64,000 nucleotides of DNA from Marinomonas atlantica (GCF_001639725.1 NZ_LTAW01000004.1:1-64000), one strand, 5' to 3'; positions 29,195 to 38,716 are shown, counted from the first letter of the stretch. The notes: a model not told the origin generated them from the letters alone. Numbers and translations are program-made.

Positions 29195-30067
29195 ATGAAA
29201 CATAAACAGGTAGCTTTTATTGGATTGGGGGTGATGGGGTTTTCCATTGCAGGTCATTTAGCTCAGCAAGGTTACCGAGTAACGGTGTATAACCGAACGG
29301 TTGAAAAAGCTAAGCGCTGGGCCAATGAGTTTTCAGGGCATTGGGCAGAAACACCTGCCGAAGCGGCTCAAGGGGCTAGTGTTGTGTGCGTTTGCGTGGG
29401 CAATGATGAAGATGTACGTCATGTTGTTTACGGTGCTGAAGGTGTCTTAGCGGGTATGTCTGAGGGGGCGGTATTAATCGATCATACCACTACATCTGCG
29501 GTGTTGGCTGAAGAGTTATTTGACGCTTGCCAAAAACAAAATGTCGGATTTATTGATGCACCAGTGTCAGGTGGGCAAGCTGGCGCGCAAAACGGCGCGC
29601 TTACTATTATGTGTGGTGGTGAAGGTGCCGTATTCGAAAGTATCAAACCTGTCATGGAATGTTATGCCAAACAAATTCAGCTATTGGGCGTGGCTGGGCA
29701 AGGACAGCGTTGTAAAATGGTCAATCAAATTTGCATCGCCGGCGTATTAAGCGGTTTGAGTGAAGCCCTAATGCTTGCAGAGAAAGCAGGATTGAACATC
29801 GAGCAGGTGGTAAATTCTTTACAGCATGGGGCAGCAGGATCCTGGCAGATGAGCAACCGATTAGAAACTATGTCGCAAGGAAAATTTGATTTTGGTTTTG
29901 CGATCGATTGGATGCGAAAAGACTTGGGTATTTGCTTAGATCAAGCTAAGTCTTACGGTATTGATTTAAAAATGGTCGAAGACGTTGATCAGCATTATTC
30001 CGTTTTACAGCAACGAGGGCTAGGACGAATGGATACCTCTGCATTAGTCAAAGCAATTGCAGAGTGA
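29195..30067 (+). CDS. NAD(P)-dependent beta-hydroxyacid dehydrogenase
   Basis: A 290-residue oxidoreductase of the 3-hydroxyisobutyrate/tartronate-semialdehyde family. The Rossmann motif GLGVMGFSIAGHL begins near residue 11. The substrate motif is DAPVSGGQAGAQNGALTIMC, and the catalytic Lys is in GQRCKMVNQICIAG. The exact substrate cannot be told. AGAGG precedes the ATG. The divergent MocR regulator and the shared operators suggest it is induced by an amino compound or a derivative. Confidence 0.9.
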   Translation: MKHKQVAFIGLGVMGFSIAGHLAQQGYRVTVYNRTVEKAKRWANEFSGHWAETPAEAAQGASVVCVCVGNDEDVRHVVYGAEGVLAGMSEGAVLIDHTTTSAVLAEELFDACQKQNVGFIDAPVSGGQAGAQNGALTIMCGGEGAVFESIKPVMECYAKQIQLLGVAGQGQRCKMVNQICIAGVLSGLSEALMLAEKAGLNIEQVVNSLQHGAAGSWQMSNRLETMSQGKFDFGFAIDWMRKDLGICLDQAKSYGIDLKMVEDVDQHYSVLQQRGLGRMDTSALVKAIAE

Positions 30068-30131
30068 CACTTAAGTGTCGCCGCTTTGAAATAACGCCTA
30101 ATCAGAGCGGCAAGACCATTATTTTAGAATA

Positions 30132-30611
30132 TCAATTTGGATGAAAGGTCATTGCCACACCATTTATACAGTGGCGCAGACCTGTAGGCTTGGGTCCGTC
30201 TTCGAAAATATGGCCCATATGGCTGCCACAGCGACGACAATGTACTTCGGTGCGGGTCACAAACCAGCTGCGGTCATCTTTAGTGCTGACTGCATTGGGT
30301 AAACTGTCGTAAAAGCTTGGCCAGCCGGTTCCGCTGTCAAATTTCGTTGCAGAATCATAAAGAGGTAGATCGCAACCTTTACAGTGGAACAGTCCTTTAC
30401 GCTTTTCGTCGTTAAGTGGGCTTGAGTAGGCACGTTCTGTGGCTTCTTCACGCATGACTTGGTATTCAAAGTCTGTCAGTAGCGTGCGCCACTCCGCCTC
30501 TGTTCGCGTAATTTCATAGTTGGCTTCACTAACTGCTGATGCCATTGCGGTCATACCACGGCTCATTAGCGCTATGGCTAACGTGCCTTTTAAAAAATGA
30601 CGTCTGTTCAT
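30132..30611 (-). CDS. msrB: Methionine-R-sulfoxide reductase B with Tat signal
   Basis: Repairs oxidised methionine (R-sulfoxide). The 159-residue protein begins with a twin-arginine signal, MNRRHFLKGTLAIAL, so it should be folded in the cytoplasm and exported to the periplasm. Zinc cysteines lie in HCKGCDLPLYDS and HCRRCGSHMGH, and the catalytic Cys148 is in RHCINGVAMTF. Many MsrB are cytoplasmic; this one is an envelope form. It lies downstream of the anti-sigma/sigma operon in the same direction but behind a terminator. Confidence 0.93.
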   Translation of the reverse strand: MNRRHFLKGTLAIALMSRGMTAMASAVSEANYEITRTEAEWRTLLTDFEYQVMREEATERAYSSPLNDEKRKGLFHCKGCDLPLYDSATKFDSGTGWPSFYDSLPNAVSTKDDRSWFVTRTEVHCRRCGSHMGHIFEDGPKPTGLRHCINGVAMTFHPN

Positions 30612-30653
30612 GATGTGACTCCTATTATCAATATACTTATAAGAGACGTAAAA

Positions 30654-30685
30654 AAAGCCAAGAAAGTTTCATCTCTCTTGGCTTT
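30654..30685 (-). terminator. Terminator after the anti-sigma gene
   Basis: AAAGCCAAGA (30654-30663) pairs with TCTTGGCTTT (30676-30685). The A run to the left gives a U tract on leftward transcripts. It separates the sigma/anti-sigma operon from msrB. Confidence 0.85.
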
Positions 30686-30724
30686 AGACGCCGCAAAGTG
30701 CGTTTTTCTTACAGTACAACCAAG

Positions 30725-31405
30725 TTAAAGTGCCATCGTGTCGGCGACGGCTAACACAGGCCCAGTAGGTTGTCCTGTCGGTGAACCTCCTTTAGGTTCT
30801 AAACTAATTGCCATATGCGCATTAGAGAGTCCGGCTAACCAACTCACATCCAATGAAATCTCTTGGACATTGTTGATGTCTAAGACGCCCAAGGACATAG
30901 GCGCGCCATCACCAATCGCAACCCAAAGCTCATAATCTCCCTCTAACGAAGCGGAGCCTTGTAAAGGTTCGATACGCAATTGCTTGTCGTCTACATCGAC
31001 AAAGACATCAATCACCAGATCCGTTGTTTCAGACACTAAATGCGTTTGATAATTCGCTTCAAATTGAGTAGGCAAGGCGAACCAAATGCCTACGGCTAAT
31101 ACTACGGCCGCCGCCATCGCCCATAAAGGCGACCGGTATTTTTCTTTTTGGTCGATTTTAGTTAAGGGCGTCACGTTTGACTGTGATTTTAGGTAGTTCT
31201 CTAGCTGGTTTTTAATGTGTTCTGGAGGAATGCTTTCATCCCATTGGTCCGACAAGTTTGCGAAATGTTCTGCCCAATAAATATAGGCCGCTTCGGCGTC
31301 TGGGTCCGTCAGCATCTTTTGCTCAAAGGCTTGAGCATCAGCTGATGATAGCAGCCCTAATGTGTACTCGGCTGCGATGGTATGTTGTTCTGGTGATGAA
31401 TTCAT
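30725..31405 (-). CDS. RskA-type anti-sigma factor
   Basis: A 226-residue membrane protein that should hold the partner ECF sigma factor inactive. The N-terminal cytoplasmic part has HTIAAEYTLGLLSSADAQAF, typical of the RskA/anti-sigma-K family. One membrane helix lies at about 95-115 (LWAMAAAVVLAVGIWFAL), and the periplasmic RskA domain follows with SLEPKGGSPTGQPTGPVLAV at its end. Start ATG 31405 overlaps the sigma stop as ATGA, so the two are translationally coupled. An in-frame ATG at 31417 would overlap more. Confidence 0.9.
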   Translation of the reverse strand: MNSSPEQHTIAAEYTLGLLSSADAQAFEQKMLTDPDAEAAYIYWAEHFANLSDQWDESIPPEHIKNQLENYLKSQSNVTPLTKIDQKEKYRSPLWAMAAAVVLAVGIWFALPTQFEANYQTHLVSETTDLVIDVFVDVDDKQLRIEPLQGSASLEGDYELWVAIGDGAPMSLGVLDINNVQEISLDVSWLAGLSNAHMAISLEPKGGSPTGQPTGPVLAVADTMAL

Positions 31406-31944
31406 TGGCCCATACACCCCTGTAGTTTGAGTAAGCTACGTCTTAACCAAGTCCGCATCGTGTTCAATGGAACAGAAAATTGTTCTGCCAAATCGGCATA
31501 GCTTAACCCTTCTAAGTAAGCGCCTTTTACGGCATCGGCGCGGTCGGGCTCCAGTGTATTCAGACAGTCTTCCAATTGACGTTGAGTTTGCGATGAATGG
31601 GCGCATTGCTCCGGGCCATCCTGCTGTGATTCCAGCTCATAGTCTTCCATGGATTCAGTCGGCTTGCTGGCTTGAGATCGGCGTCGATCAATAGCGCTGT
31701 TACGTGCAATGGTAATCAGCCATGTCATTGGGCTTAGCCCATTTGACTGGTATTGAGCCGCCTTGTGCCAGATTTTAATGTATGCCTCTTGAAGAACGTC
31801 TTGTGCTGTTGCCTCGTCTTCTAATACACGTAGACAAACCCCATAAAGTTTCGCGCTGGTGCAGTCATAAAGTTCAGAGAAGGCTTGTTGATTTCCTTTG
31901 GCTATGTCGATAAGCATTTGCTCGATCTCAGACAATTCGCGCAT
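31402..31944 (-). CDS. ECF RNA polymerase sigma factor
   Basis: A 180-residue sigma-70 family factor of extracytoplasmic-function type. Region 2 is seen in EATAQDVLQEAYIKIWHKA and region 4 in YADLAEQFSVPLNTMRTWLR. The pairing with an RskA-like anti-sigma places it near the SigK group. AAGGAAG precedes the ATG. Nearby envelope genes (Tat-exported MsrB, FAS1 lipoprotein) are candidate targets; I could not identify a shared promoter motif with confidence. Confidence 0.92.
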   Translation of the reverse strand: MRELSEIEQMLIDIAKGNQQAFSELYDCTSAKLYGVCLRVLEDEATAQDVLQEAYIKIWHKAAQYQSNGLSPMTWLITIARNSAIDRRRSQASKPTESMEDYELESQQDGPEQCAHSSQTQRQLEDCLNTLEPDRADAVKGAYLEGLSYADLAEQFSVPLNTMRTWLRRSLLKLQGCMGQ

Positions 31945-32130
31945 GGAGCTTCCTTTTTAGAGTGATGTGGCCCATAGGTCATACGTAGCTTACGCTGATA
32001 AGTGTAGATTAGATCAGAGTGGTTATTAGTATTAAAGACTGGCACAAACTTAGCAAGTCGCTTAGCATCTGCATCAGCGCCTATTTGCGGCGCATTACAA
32101 TGTTTTTCAAAATCGTTAGGACATTAGAAC

Positions 32131-32703
32131 ATGCCAAAAGCCAGTGAAATTAAGCGTAATACAGCCGTTGATTACGATGGTAAAACTTATATTGTGCGTG
32201 ACATCGAGCGTTCGGTGCCACAGGGCCGTGCCGGAGGCAGTCTATATCGCATGCGTATGTATGACGTGGTGACTGGTCGTAAAATCGATGAGACATTCAA
32301 AGATTCAGAGATGCTAAACCTAGCAGACCTAATTCGTCGTCCTGCGATGTTTTCGTACATGGATGGCGACGACTTCGTCTTTATGGATCAAGAAGACTAC
32401 ACGCCTTATAACCTAAATAAAGAAGCGATTGCTGAAGAAGCGTTGTTCTTCAATGAAGAAACCGCAGGTATTCAAGTGGTGTTGGTAAACGATGCTCCTG
32501 TAGCATTAGAACTACCACAAGTGGTCGAATTGACGGTAACAGAGACTGACCCATCCATTAAAGGTGCGTCAGCAACGTCACGTACTAAGCCAGCATTATT
32601 GTCTACGGGAGCAACCATCCAAGTGCCTGAATACATCGGTACAAACGATCGTATCCGCGTGAATGTAGAAGAGCGCAAATTCTCAGGCCGTGCTGAGAAG
32701 TAA
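32131..32703 (+). CDS. yeiP: YeiP, elongation factor P-like protein
   Basis: A 190-residue paralogue of elongation factor P with three OB/SH3-like domains. The start [20 protein letters not shown] and the internal [20 protein letters not shown] segment are typical of YeiP rather than EF-P. The tip loop near residue 33 ([11 protein letters not shown]) carries Arg where EF-P has a modified Lys. It is thought to ease translation of certain sequences. It is transcribed alone and ends in a strong terminator. Confidence 0.94.
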   Translation: MPKASEIKRNTAVDYDGKTYIVRDIERSVPQGRAGGSLYRMRMYDVVTGRKIDETFKDSEMLNLADLIRRPAMFSYMDGDDFVFMDQEDYTPYNLNKEAIAEEALFFNEETAGIQVVLVNDAPVALELPQVVELTVTETDPSIKGASATSRTKPALLSTGATIQVPEYIGTNDRIRVNVEERKFSGRAEK

Positions 32704-32723
32704 CACTGAAGTAACCTAGCTTT

Positions 32724-32753
32724 AAAAGCCGTGACGGTCGTCACGGCTTTTTT
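32724..32753 (+). terminator. Terminator after yeiP
   Basis: AAAAGCCGTGAC (32724-32735) pairs with GTCACGGCTTTT (32740-32751), followed by more T. It also separates yeiP from the convergent ABC transporter gene. Confidence 0.92.
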
Positions 32754-32762
32754 ATGATTGAT

Positions 32763-34598
32763 CTACTTGTAGCCCTTGGCTTGTAACGCGAACAAATGCG
32801 CATACTGCCCCGCTTGCTTTAATAACTGCTCATGGGTGCCACGTTCTTTTATTTCACCGTGCTCCATGACAATGATTTCATTGGCTAAACGCACCGTCGA
32901 AAAACGATGGGAAATCAAAATCGCCATTTTGCTTTGTGTGTGCTCTTGAAAGTGAGCAAAGATTTCGGCCTCCGCCGCGGCGTCCATGGCTGAGGTGGGT
33001 TCGTCCAACACTAAAATATCAGCCTTATTACGCATAAACGCCCGTGCCAACGCGATCTTTTGCCACTGGCCACCGGATAGTTCTTGCCCGTCTTTGAACC
33101 AGCGTCCTAACTGTGTGTGATAACCATCGCTTAAGTCTCCAATGAAGTCTGTGGCTTTACCTAACTCCGCTGCTTGCTGCCAGCCGTCTTCATCATGAAA
33201 ACGTGTTTCATCGCCTGCACCGATGTTCTCACCGACGATAAATTGATAGCGCACAAAATCTTGAAAGATTACACCAATACGAGTAAGAAGAGCTTGTTCA
33301 TCCCAATCTTTTAGATCCAAACCATCCAATAGAATACGACCATGAGTCGGTTGATAAAGGCGGGTCAGCAGCTTTATTAACGTGGTTTTGCCTGAACCAT
33401 TTTCGCCGACAATGGCTAGACTGGAGCCCGGCCGAATGTGTAGATCAACGTTGTTTAACGATGGTGCAGGGCTTCCCGGATAAGAGAAGCTAACGTGTTC
33501 AAAACGGATACCATCTCCCGGCTTAGGGCCAGCTGTTTGCCCGGATTGGCTCGCTAGAGTCGGCTGTTCGAGATATTCGTATAGGTTTGATAAATACAGG
33601 TTGTCTTCGTACATACCGCTAATACTGGTTAAGGAAGACGCTACCGCACCTTGTCCTTGCTTAAACAGTAATATGTACATGGTCATTTGACCAAGCGTGA
33701 TGGCACCTATGACCGTCGAAGTGACGATCCAACCATAAGCACCATAAAACACTAAGGTGCCGATAATTCCAAGTGCAAAGCCCCATGTTTCACGGCGAAT
33801 TATCAAACGCTTGTTTTCACGAAACAGTTTTAAAAATATGTCTCGATAACGTCCTAAAAAACGTTTGCTGAGTTGGTAAAGGCGTACTTCCTTAATATTG
33901 TCTTCTCGTGCAAGCAGCGTCTCTAAGTAGTTTTGCTGGCGAAATTCCGGCGAACGCCAACGTGACAATAGAAATGCATCCCCACTGAATTTAGCCTCGG
34001 CAATGAACGCAGGCAAAGCGCCCAACACAAGTAGTAATAATGCCCAAGGCGAAAACTGCCACAGCAGAACAGCAAAACTGATCAAGGAGATACCATTCTG
34101 CAATAATGCGAATGTTTTGTTGACCAATGCCAGTGGGCGGCTTGAGGCTTCTCTACGGGCACGTACTAGCTTGTCGTAAAACTCAGAATCTTCGAATTGC
34201 GCCAATGAAAGAGATTGTGCTTTTTCCAAAATAGTCATGTTGACGCGTTGGCCTAATAACTCTCGTAAAATCGCCTGCAACGCAGCCAGACCTCGTTGAC
34301 TGCCACTCATAATCAGCACAAAAACGGCTTCGATCATGACGTAATAGAGTGCAGGGAAGTAATCAATGGTTCCGGTAGTTTGATAGTTATCCATGGCGGC
34401 GACCACAGCATCGACAATTAGCTGCCCCACATACGCCATAGCGGCCGGAAGCACCCCTGCAATTAATGTTAGGACAGCGAGACCAATGGTTAGCTTGGAA
34501 GATGTGGCCCAAACCAATTCAAGTGCACGTTTGCTGTAACGAAACACGCCAAGCATGTTCATATCAATAGTATTGCGGTTGGTGCCTGCGGATTTCAT
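32763..34598 (-). CDS. ABC exporter, fused membrane and ATPase domains
   Basis: A half-transporter of about 611 residues. The N-terminal membrane domain (about 20-310) has five or six helices and the C-terminal ATPase has GENGSGKTTLIKLLTRL, the signature LSGGQWQKIALARAF and Walker B ILVLDEPTSAMD. It should act as a homodimer in the inner membrane. The start is set at ATG 34598 because AGGA lies nine bases upstream; the frame is open to 34670. It is divergent from the chelatase-like gene. The substrate is unknown. Confidence 0.88.
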   Translation of the reverse strand: MKSAGTNRNTIDMNMLGVFRYSKRALELVWATSSKLTIGLAVLTLIAGVLPAAMAYVGQLIVDAVVAAMDNYQTTGTIDYFPALYYVMIEAVFVLIMSGSQRGLAALQAILRELLGQRVNMTILEKAQSLSLAQFEDSEFYDKLVRARREASSRPLALVNKTFALLQNGISLISFAVLLWQFSPWALLLLVLGALPAFIAEAKFSGDAFLLSRWRSPEFRQQNYLETLLAREDNIKEVRLYQLSKRFLGRYRDIFLKLFRENKRLIIRRETWGFALGIIGTLVFYGAYGWIVTSTVIGAITLGQMTMYILLFKQGQGAVASSLTSISGMYEDNLYLSNLYEYLEQPTLASQSGQTAGPKPGDGIRFEHVSFSYPGSPAPSLNNVDLHIRPGSSLAIVGENGSGKTTLIKLLTRLYQPTHGRILLDGLDLKDWDEQALLTRIGVIFQDFVRYQFIVGENIGAGDETRFHDEDGWQQAAELGKATDFIGDLSDGYHTQLGRWFKDGQELSGGQWQKIALARAFMRNKADILVLDEPTSAMDAAAEAEIFAHFQEHTQSKMAILISHRFSTVRLANEIIVMEHGEIKERGTHEQLLKQAGQYAHLFALQAKGYK

Positions 34599-34775
34599 AT
34601 AGAGCATTCCTATGAGCCTAAGCGGATGATTGTATTGTAACGTTATCAAGACGTCATCGAATACACTCAAGTCATGTCGCGCGTTTTCAATTTGACTTGG
34701 TTTCGGGGCGCCGCTAAGGTTCGAGATTCGTTTTACACAAAGGCTTCAAGAGTGAAGGCTTTTCGGTAGGTATTC

Positions 34776-36521
34776 ATGGCAGATGTGACGTTAAGTAACT
34801 TTCCATTCACCGCGGTAGCAGGGCAAGACACTCTGAAATTAGCGTTGATTCTAAGCGCTATTAATCCCCACATTGGTGGAGTTTTGATTGCTGGCCCTCG
34901 CGGTAGCGCGAAAACAACATTGGCTCGTGGGTTAGCGGGAGTCATGCCTCAACATGATGCATTTGATACGCCATTTGTCACCTTGCCGTTAGGCGCGACG
35001 GAGGATCGATTACTTGGCTCATTAGACATCGACGCGGCGCTCAATGACAAAAACGTCAAGTTTCAATCTGGATTGTTGGCCAAAGCCGATCAAGGTATTC
35101 TGTATGTCGATGAAGTGAATCTACTGCCTGACAGCCTAGTAGATGTGCTGTTGGATGTCAGCGCCAGTGGCGTTAACCGAGTAGAGCGAGATGGCGTCAG
35201 CCACGAACATAAAGCCCGCTTTGTACTGGTGGGTACGATGAACCCCGAAGAAGGCGAATTGCGCCCGCAATTAAAAGATCGCTTTGGTCTTATGGTGTCT
35301 TTATCGAATCAATACAGCTTAGAAGAACGCGTGCAAATTGTCCGATTTCGGGATGAATACGACCAAGACCCGAAAGGTTTTTGCGATGCGTTTAAATACA
35401 AACAGCGCAATTTACGCCAAAGTATCAATCAAGCCAAATCACGCTTAACAAAGATTAAGTGTGCCGATGCTTTACGCATGGATATTGCCAGCCGCTGCCA
35501 AGATGCAAACGTTGACGGTGTAAGAGCCGACATTGTCTGGGTTCGGGCCGCTGTCGCTCATGCCGCCTGGCAAGGTACGGACACAGTTTCCATTGACGAT
35601 GTACAAGCGGTTGAAGAGTTTGTGTTAGCCCATCGTCGCCAGCAAGCCCAGGCTCCTAAAAGTTCCGCGCCTCCTAGCTCACCGCCGCCGAGTTCAAGAC
35701 GCCCACCTGAGTCGAAGTCGGAGGAACCTACGCCGGGAAAGTCTTTACCTTCACCGCAGAATGAATCTGAATCTGTTGGTGAATTTGGTAGTATGCCCCC
35801 TGAACTACAAACGACCCAAGATGCGCTTGGACTAGGTTCCGTATTGTTTAGCGAAGCTGTCGTTCGGCCATCCCTTCATGGCACCTTCGGTGCTGGCAAA
35901 CAGCGCGGGGGAAATCAGGGGGGCACTCGTCTAGGGGCACGGCAAACCGGCGGCATTGATATGGCGCAAACGCTGCGTAGCAGTCTAGGACAATGGCCTC
36001 CGCAACAATTGGTGCGGCGTAAAGGCCGTGAGGGTAAAGTGGTTTTGCATTGTATTTTGCTAGACACTTCCGGTTCTACGTTGAGTGATCAGACCTTTGC
36101 TAACGCCAAAGGGGTGATACTCGACATTGCTGAGCGCGCCTATTTGCAGCGAGAAAGGATCAGTATTTTAGGGTTTGGTGGTGAACAGGTCGATTGGTTG
36201 CTACCACAGGTACGAGCTCCGCAAAGCATTCGTACCCAACTTGATGCGTTCACAGCCGGTGGCGGTACACCTATTCATCAAGCGCTTGAGGATGCTGAGC
36301 GCTACTTGGCGCAAGTCAAACACCAACGGCCAGATTTAGACGTGTACAGTTATATTTTGACCGATGGGCGAGTCACAGGTGCTTTTGTTAAACAATCATG
36401 GCCGGGACGATTGACTGTCGTAGACACAGAACTGGCGTCGATTAAGCGTGGTCGTGCTCAGGAATTGGCGCAAGCCATGTCGGCCGTATACATTCCATTA
36501 AGCAATCTACTTGCTCCATAG
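34776..36521 (+). CDS. Magnesium-chelatase-like AAA/VWA protein (fused ChlI-ChlD)
   Basis: A 581-residue protein with an N-terminal AAA domain: Walker A GPRGSAKTTLARGLAG at about residues 39-54 and Walker B ILYVDEVNLLPD. A Pro/Ser-rich linker follows (about 285-340), then a C-terminal von Willebrand A domain with the metal site LLDTSGSTLSD. Such proteins power metal insertion into tetrapyrroles and are often found with cobalt-chelation genes. No large CobN/ChlH subunit is in the window. Downstream cobB and cobK support a role in cobalamin synthesis. Confidence 0.88.
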   Translation: MADVTLSNFPFTAVAGQDTLKLALILSAINPHIGGVLIAGPRGSAKTTLARGLAGVMPQHDAFDTPFVTLPLGATEDRLLGSLDIDAALNDKNVKFQSGLLAKADQGILYVDEVNLLPDSLVDVLLDVSASGVNRVERDGVSHEHKARFVLVGTMNPEEGELRPQLKDRFGLMVSLSNQYSLEERVQIVRFRDEYDQDPKGFCDAFKYKQRNLRQSINQAKSRLTKIKCADALRMDIASRCQDANVDGVRADIVWVRAAVAHAAWQGTDTVSIDDVQAVEEFVLAHRRQQAQAPKSSAPPSSPPPSSRRPPESKSEEPTPGKSLPSPQNESESVGEFGSMPPELQTTQDALGLGSVLFSEAVVRPSLHGTFGAGKQRGGNQGGTRLGARQTGGIDMAQTLRSSLGQWPPQQLVRRKGREGKVVLHCILLDTSGSTLSDQTFANAKGVILDIAERAYLQRERISILGFGGEQVDWLLPQVRAPQSIRTQLDAFTAGGGTPIHQALEDAERYLAQVKHQRPDLDVYSYILTDGRVTGAFVKQSWPGRLTVVDTELASIKRGRAQELAQAMSAVYIPLSNLLAP

Positions 36522-36545
36522 CAACTTTCAATAGAAGTGATGACA

Positions 36546-37865
36546 ATGACAACAAACGTGGCCCATTGCCCCGCATTATTCTTAACTGCTCCGGCGTCCA
36601 ACCAAGGCAAAACCACCATTACTGCGGCATTAGCGCGTTACTTTACCGGGCAAGGTAAAGTGGTACGCGTGTTTAAAACCGGTCCAGACTATCTTGATCC
36701 ACAGATTTTAGCGCAAGCCTCCAAGCAGCCTGTAGAGCAATTGGATATTTGGATGGCTGGGGACGAGTATTGTCAAAAAATGCTGTTTGACGCTGCACAA
36801 GAAGCGGATTTAATCTTGGTGGAAGGTGCGATGGGCATGTTTGATGGGGAGCCCTCAAGTGCCGATTTGGCGGCCCGATTCAATATACCCGTAGCGATTG
36901 TTATGGATGTTGGTGGTATGGCGCAAACGGCCGCTGCGGTGGCAACTGGCTTGGCAAATTTTCGCGATGATGTGACAGTCGCAGGATTGATCGCCAACCG
37001 TTGTGGCAGTGAGCGTCATGCACAATTGATCCGTGATGCCTTGCCTAAGAACTTACCATTATTAATAAGTCTGAAGCGCAATGATGAAGTGACGCTGCCA
37101 GAGCGTCATTTGGGATTGGTTCAGGCGTCAGAGGTTGGCGATGAGCTAGAGGTGTGTTTTAGAGCCGCCGTTCGTTGGTTAAGTGAAACCGAAGATACCA
37201 GTCTATTAACCTTACCAGAACCGATCGCATTTTATGCGCCAGAAGTAGCGCCTCAAGCAGACGTAGGTACACCGTTGCAGGGCAAAACGATCGCTGTTGC
37301 GAAAGACGAAGCCTTTAGCTTTATCTACGATGCCAACCTGCGCGTGTTGCAAGCTCTAGGTGCACAGGTGACGTTCTTTTCACCGTTACGAGACCGATTG
37401 TTACCACCAGCGGATGCGCTGTGGTTACCGGGTGGTTATCCGGAGTTGCATGCGCAAAAGCTTTCTGAAAATCGAGCCATGTCAGATCAAATACAAACTT
37501 TCTTTGCTGCAAATAAACCGATATTAGCGGAGTGTGGTGGGCTGCTTTATAGCTTAGAAACCTTGACTGACTTGGAGCAAAACACCTATCCAATGTTGGG
37601 ATTGATTCAAGGTAATGGTGCCATGCGTGGTAAGCGAGGTTGCCAAGGAATGCAAACCGCTGCGTTACCAGAAGGAGACATTCGTGCTCATGCGCATCAT
37701 CGTTCTTTAAGTGAAAATACCCCTGAGCCGCTCAGTCATGGCCGTCGCCAACGACATCCCGCGCTGGGCGAGCCTATTTTTCGCGACAAAGGACTGACGG
37801 CCAGTTACCTGCATTTATTCTTTGCCTCCAACTTTGCTGCCACGGCTGCGTTGTTTCTTAATTGA
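36546..37865 (+). CDS. cobB: Cobyrinic acid a,c-diamide synthase
   Basis: Glutamine-dependent amidase of cobalamin synthesis (CobB/CbiA), about 439 residues. The N-terminal P-loop domain has APASNQGKTTITAALARYF and EGAMGMFDG. The C-terminal glutamine amidotransferase domain has LPGGYPELHAQKL, the nucleophile Cys in LAECGGLLYSLE and the final SYLHLFF histidine. ATG 36546 is used as start because AGAAG lies about eight bases before it; GTG 36537 and ATG 36540 are also possible. It is 24 bases after the chelatase-like gene, in one operon. Confidence 0.93.
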   Translation: MTTNVAHCPALFLTAPASNQGKTTITAALARYFTGQGKVVRVFKTGPDYLDPQILAQASKQPVEQLDIWMAGDEYCQKMLFDAAQEADLILVEGAMGMFDGEPSSADLAARFNIPVAIVMDVGGMAQTAAAVATGLANFRDDVTVAGLIANRCGSERHAQLIRDALPKNLPLLISLKRNDEVTLPERHLGLVQASEVGDELEVCFRAAVRWLSETEDTSLLTLPEPIAFYAPEVAPQADVGTPLQGKTIAVAKDEAFSFIYDANLRVLQALGAQVTFFSPLRDRLLPPADALWLPGGYPELHAQKLSENRAMSDQIQTFFAANKPILAECGGLLYSLETLTDLEQNTYPMLGLIQGNGAMRGKRGCQGMQTAALPEGDIRAHAHHRSLSENTPEPLSHGRRQRHPALGEPIFRDKGLTASYLHLFFASNFAATAALFLN

Positions 37866-37866
37866 C

Positions 37867-37896
37867 GTTTGCGCAGGCTGATGCGCAAACCTTTTT
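37867..37896 (+). terminator. Terminator between cobB and cobK
   Basis: GTTTGCGCA (37867-37875) pairs with TGCGCAAAC (37882-37890), followed by CTTTTT. It would reduce or condition read-through into cobK. Confidence 0.85.
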
Positions 37897-37939
37897 GAAT
37901 GCGGTTTGTAAGACAAATCATGGAATTAAAAGGGCGGTT

Positions 37940-38716
37940 ATGAAAATTCTATTGTTAGGTGGCACGGCTGATGGTCGCCATTTGGCGGAGCGATTAAGCC
38001 AACTTAACCATGATGTGCTGTATTCCATTGCTGGATTAGTTCGAGTGCCGACGTTGCCATGTGAGGTAATTATAGGAGGCTTTACTCAGTTTGGTGGCCT
38101 AGCAACATTCCTAAAAGAGCGACAAGTAGCCTTAGTCATTAATGCGACCCACCCTTACGCGGCAAAAATGAGCATAACAGCGATCGAGGCTGGCAAACAA
38201 ACAGGGGTGCCTGTTTGGCGCTTTTTACGTTCATCTTGGCAACCTCAAGCCGGAGATGACTGGCGCGAGTACACTGATGATGCTGCGTTACTGGAGCAAT
38301 TAAACAGCTTTAAACGACCTTTGCTAAGTGCAGGGCAGATGACTCTTTCATTACTACAATCATTGATGTCACAAAACCGTTTTGAACAAGGTGTATGGCG
38401 TACGGCGTCGTCTCCGAAGTTTGATGTACCTACCAGCATTACTTGGTTAAAAGCCATTGGACCATTTGATGTAAAATGCGAACGACAACTGCTCGAAGCG
38501 TATAATATTGATGTCATCGTGACCAAAAACACTGGGGGAGATACGACTTCAGCTAAGCTTGAAGCCGCACGCCAGCTGAGTATTCCCGTCTTACTGCATA
38601 AACGTCCAACCGTTTGCGGTGCTAAACGAAGCTTTTCAGATTACTCAAAACTCATTAACGCGATTAATGAGATCACATCCAAGTCACCTCGTAAACAGAG
38701 AACACAGCAGCAGTGA
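37940..38716 (+). CDS. cobK: Precorrin-6A reductase (CobK/CbiJ)
   Basis: NADPH-dependent enzyme of corrin ring synthesis, about 258 residues. It starts MKILLLGGTADGRHLAERLS, the nucleotide-binding start typical of CobK/CbiJ, and has VINATHPYAAKMS and VTKNTGGDTTSAKLEAARQL. ATG 37940 has AAAAGGG just upstream; the frame is open further 5' over the terminator hairpin. The rest of the cobalamin pathway is not in this window. Confidence 0.9.
   Translation: MKILLLGGTADGRHLAERLSQLNHDVLYSIAGLVRVPTLPCEVIIGGFTQFGGLATFLKERQVALVINATHPYAAKMSITAIEAGKQTGVPVWRFLRSSWQPQAGDDWREYTDDAALLEQLNSFKRPLLSAGQMTLSLLQSLMSQNRFEQGVWRTASSPKFDVPTSITWLKAIGPFDVKCERQLLEAYNIDVIVTKNTGGDTTSAKLEAARQLSIPVLLHKRPTVCGAKRSFSDYSKLINAINEITSKSPRKQRTQQQ

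Noticed and set aside
34671..34775. Cobalamin riboswitch before the chelatase-like gene
   Set aside because: No B12-box-like sequence is visible and the leader is too short.
35641..35760. Proline/serine-rich repeats in the chelatase-like gene as a tandem repeat
   Set aside because: It is a low-complexity linker between domains without a regular repeat unit.
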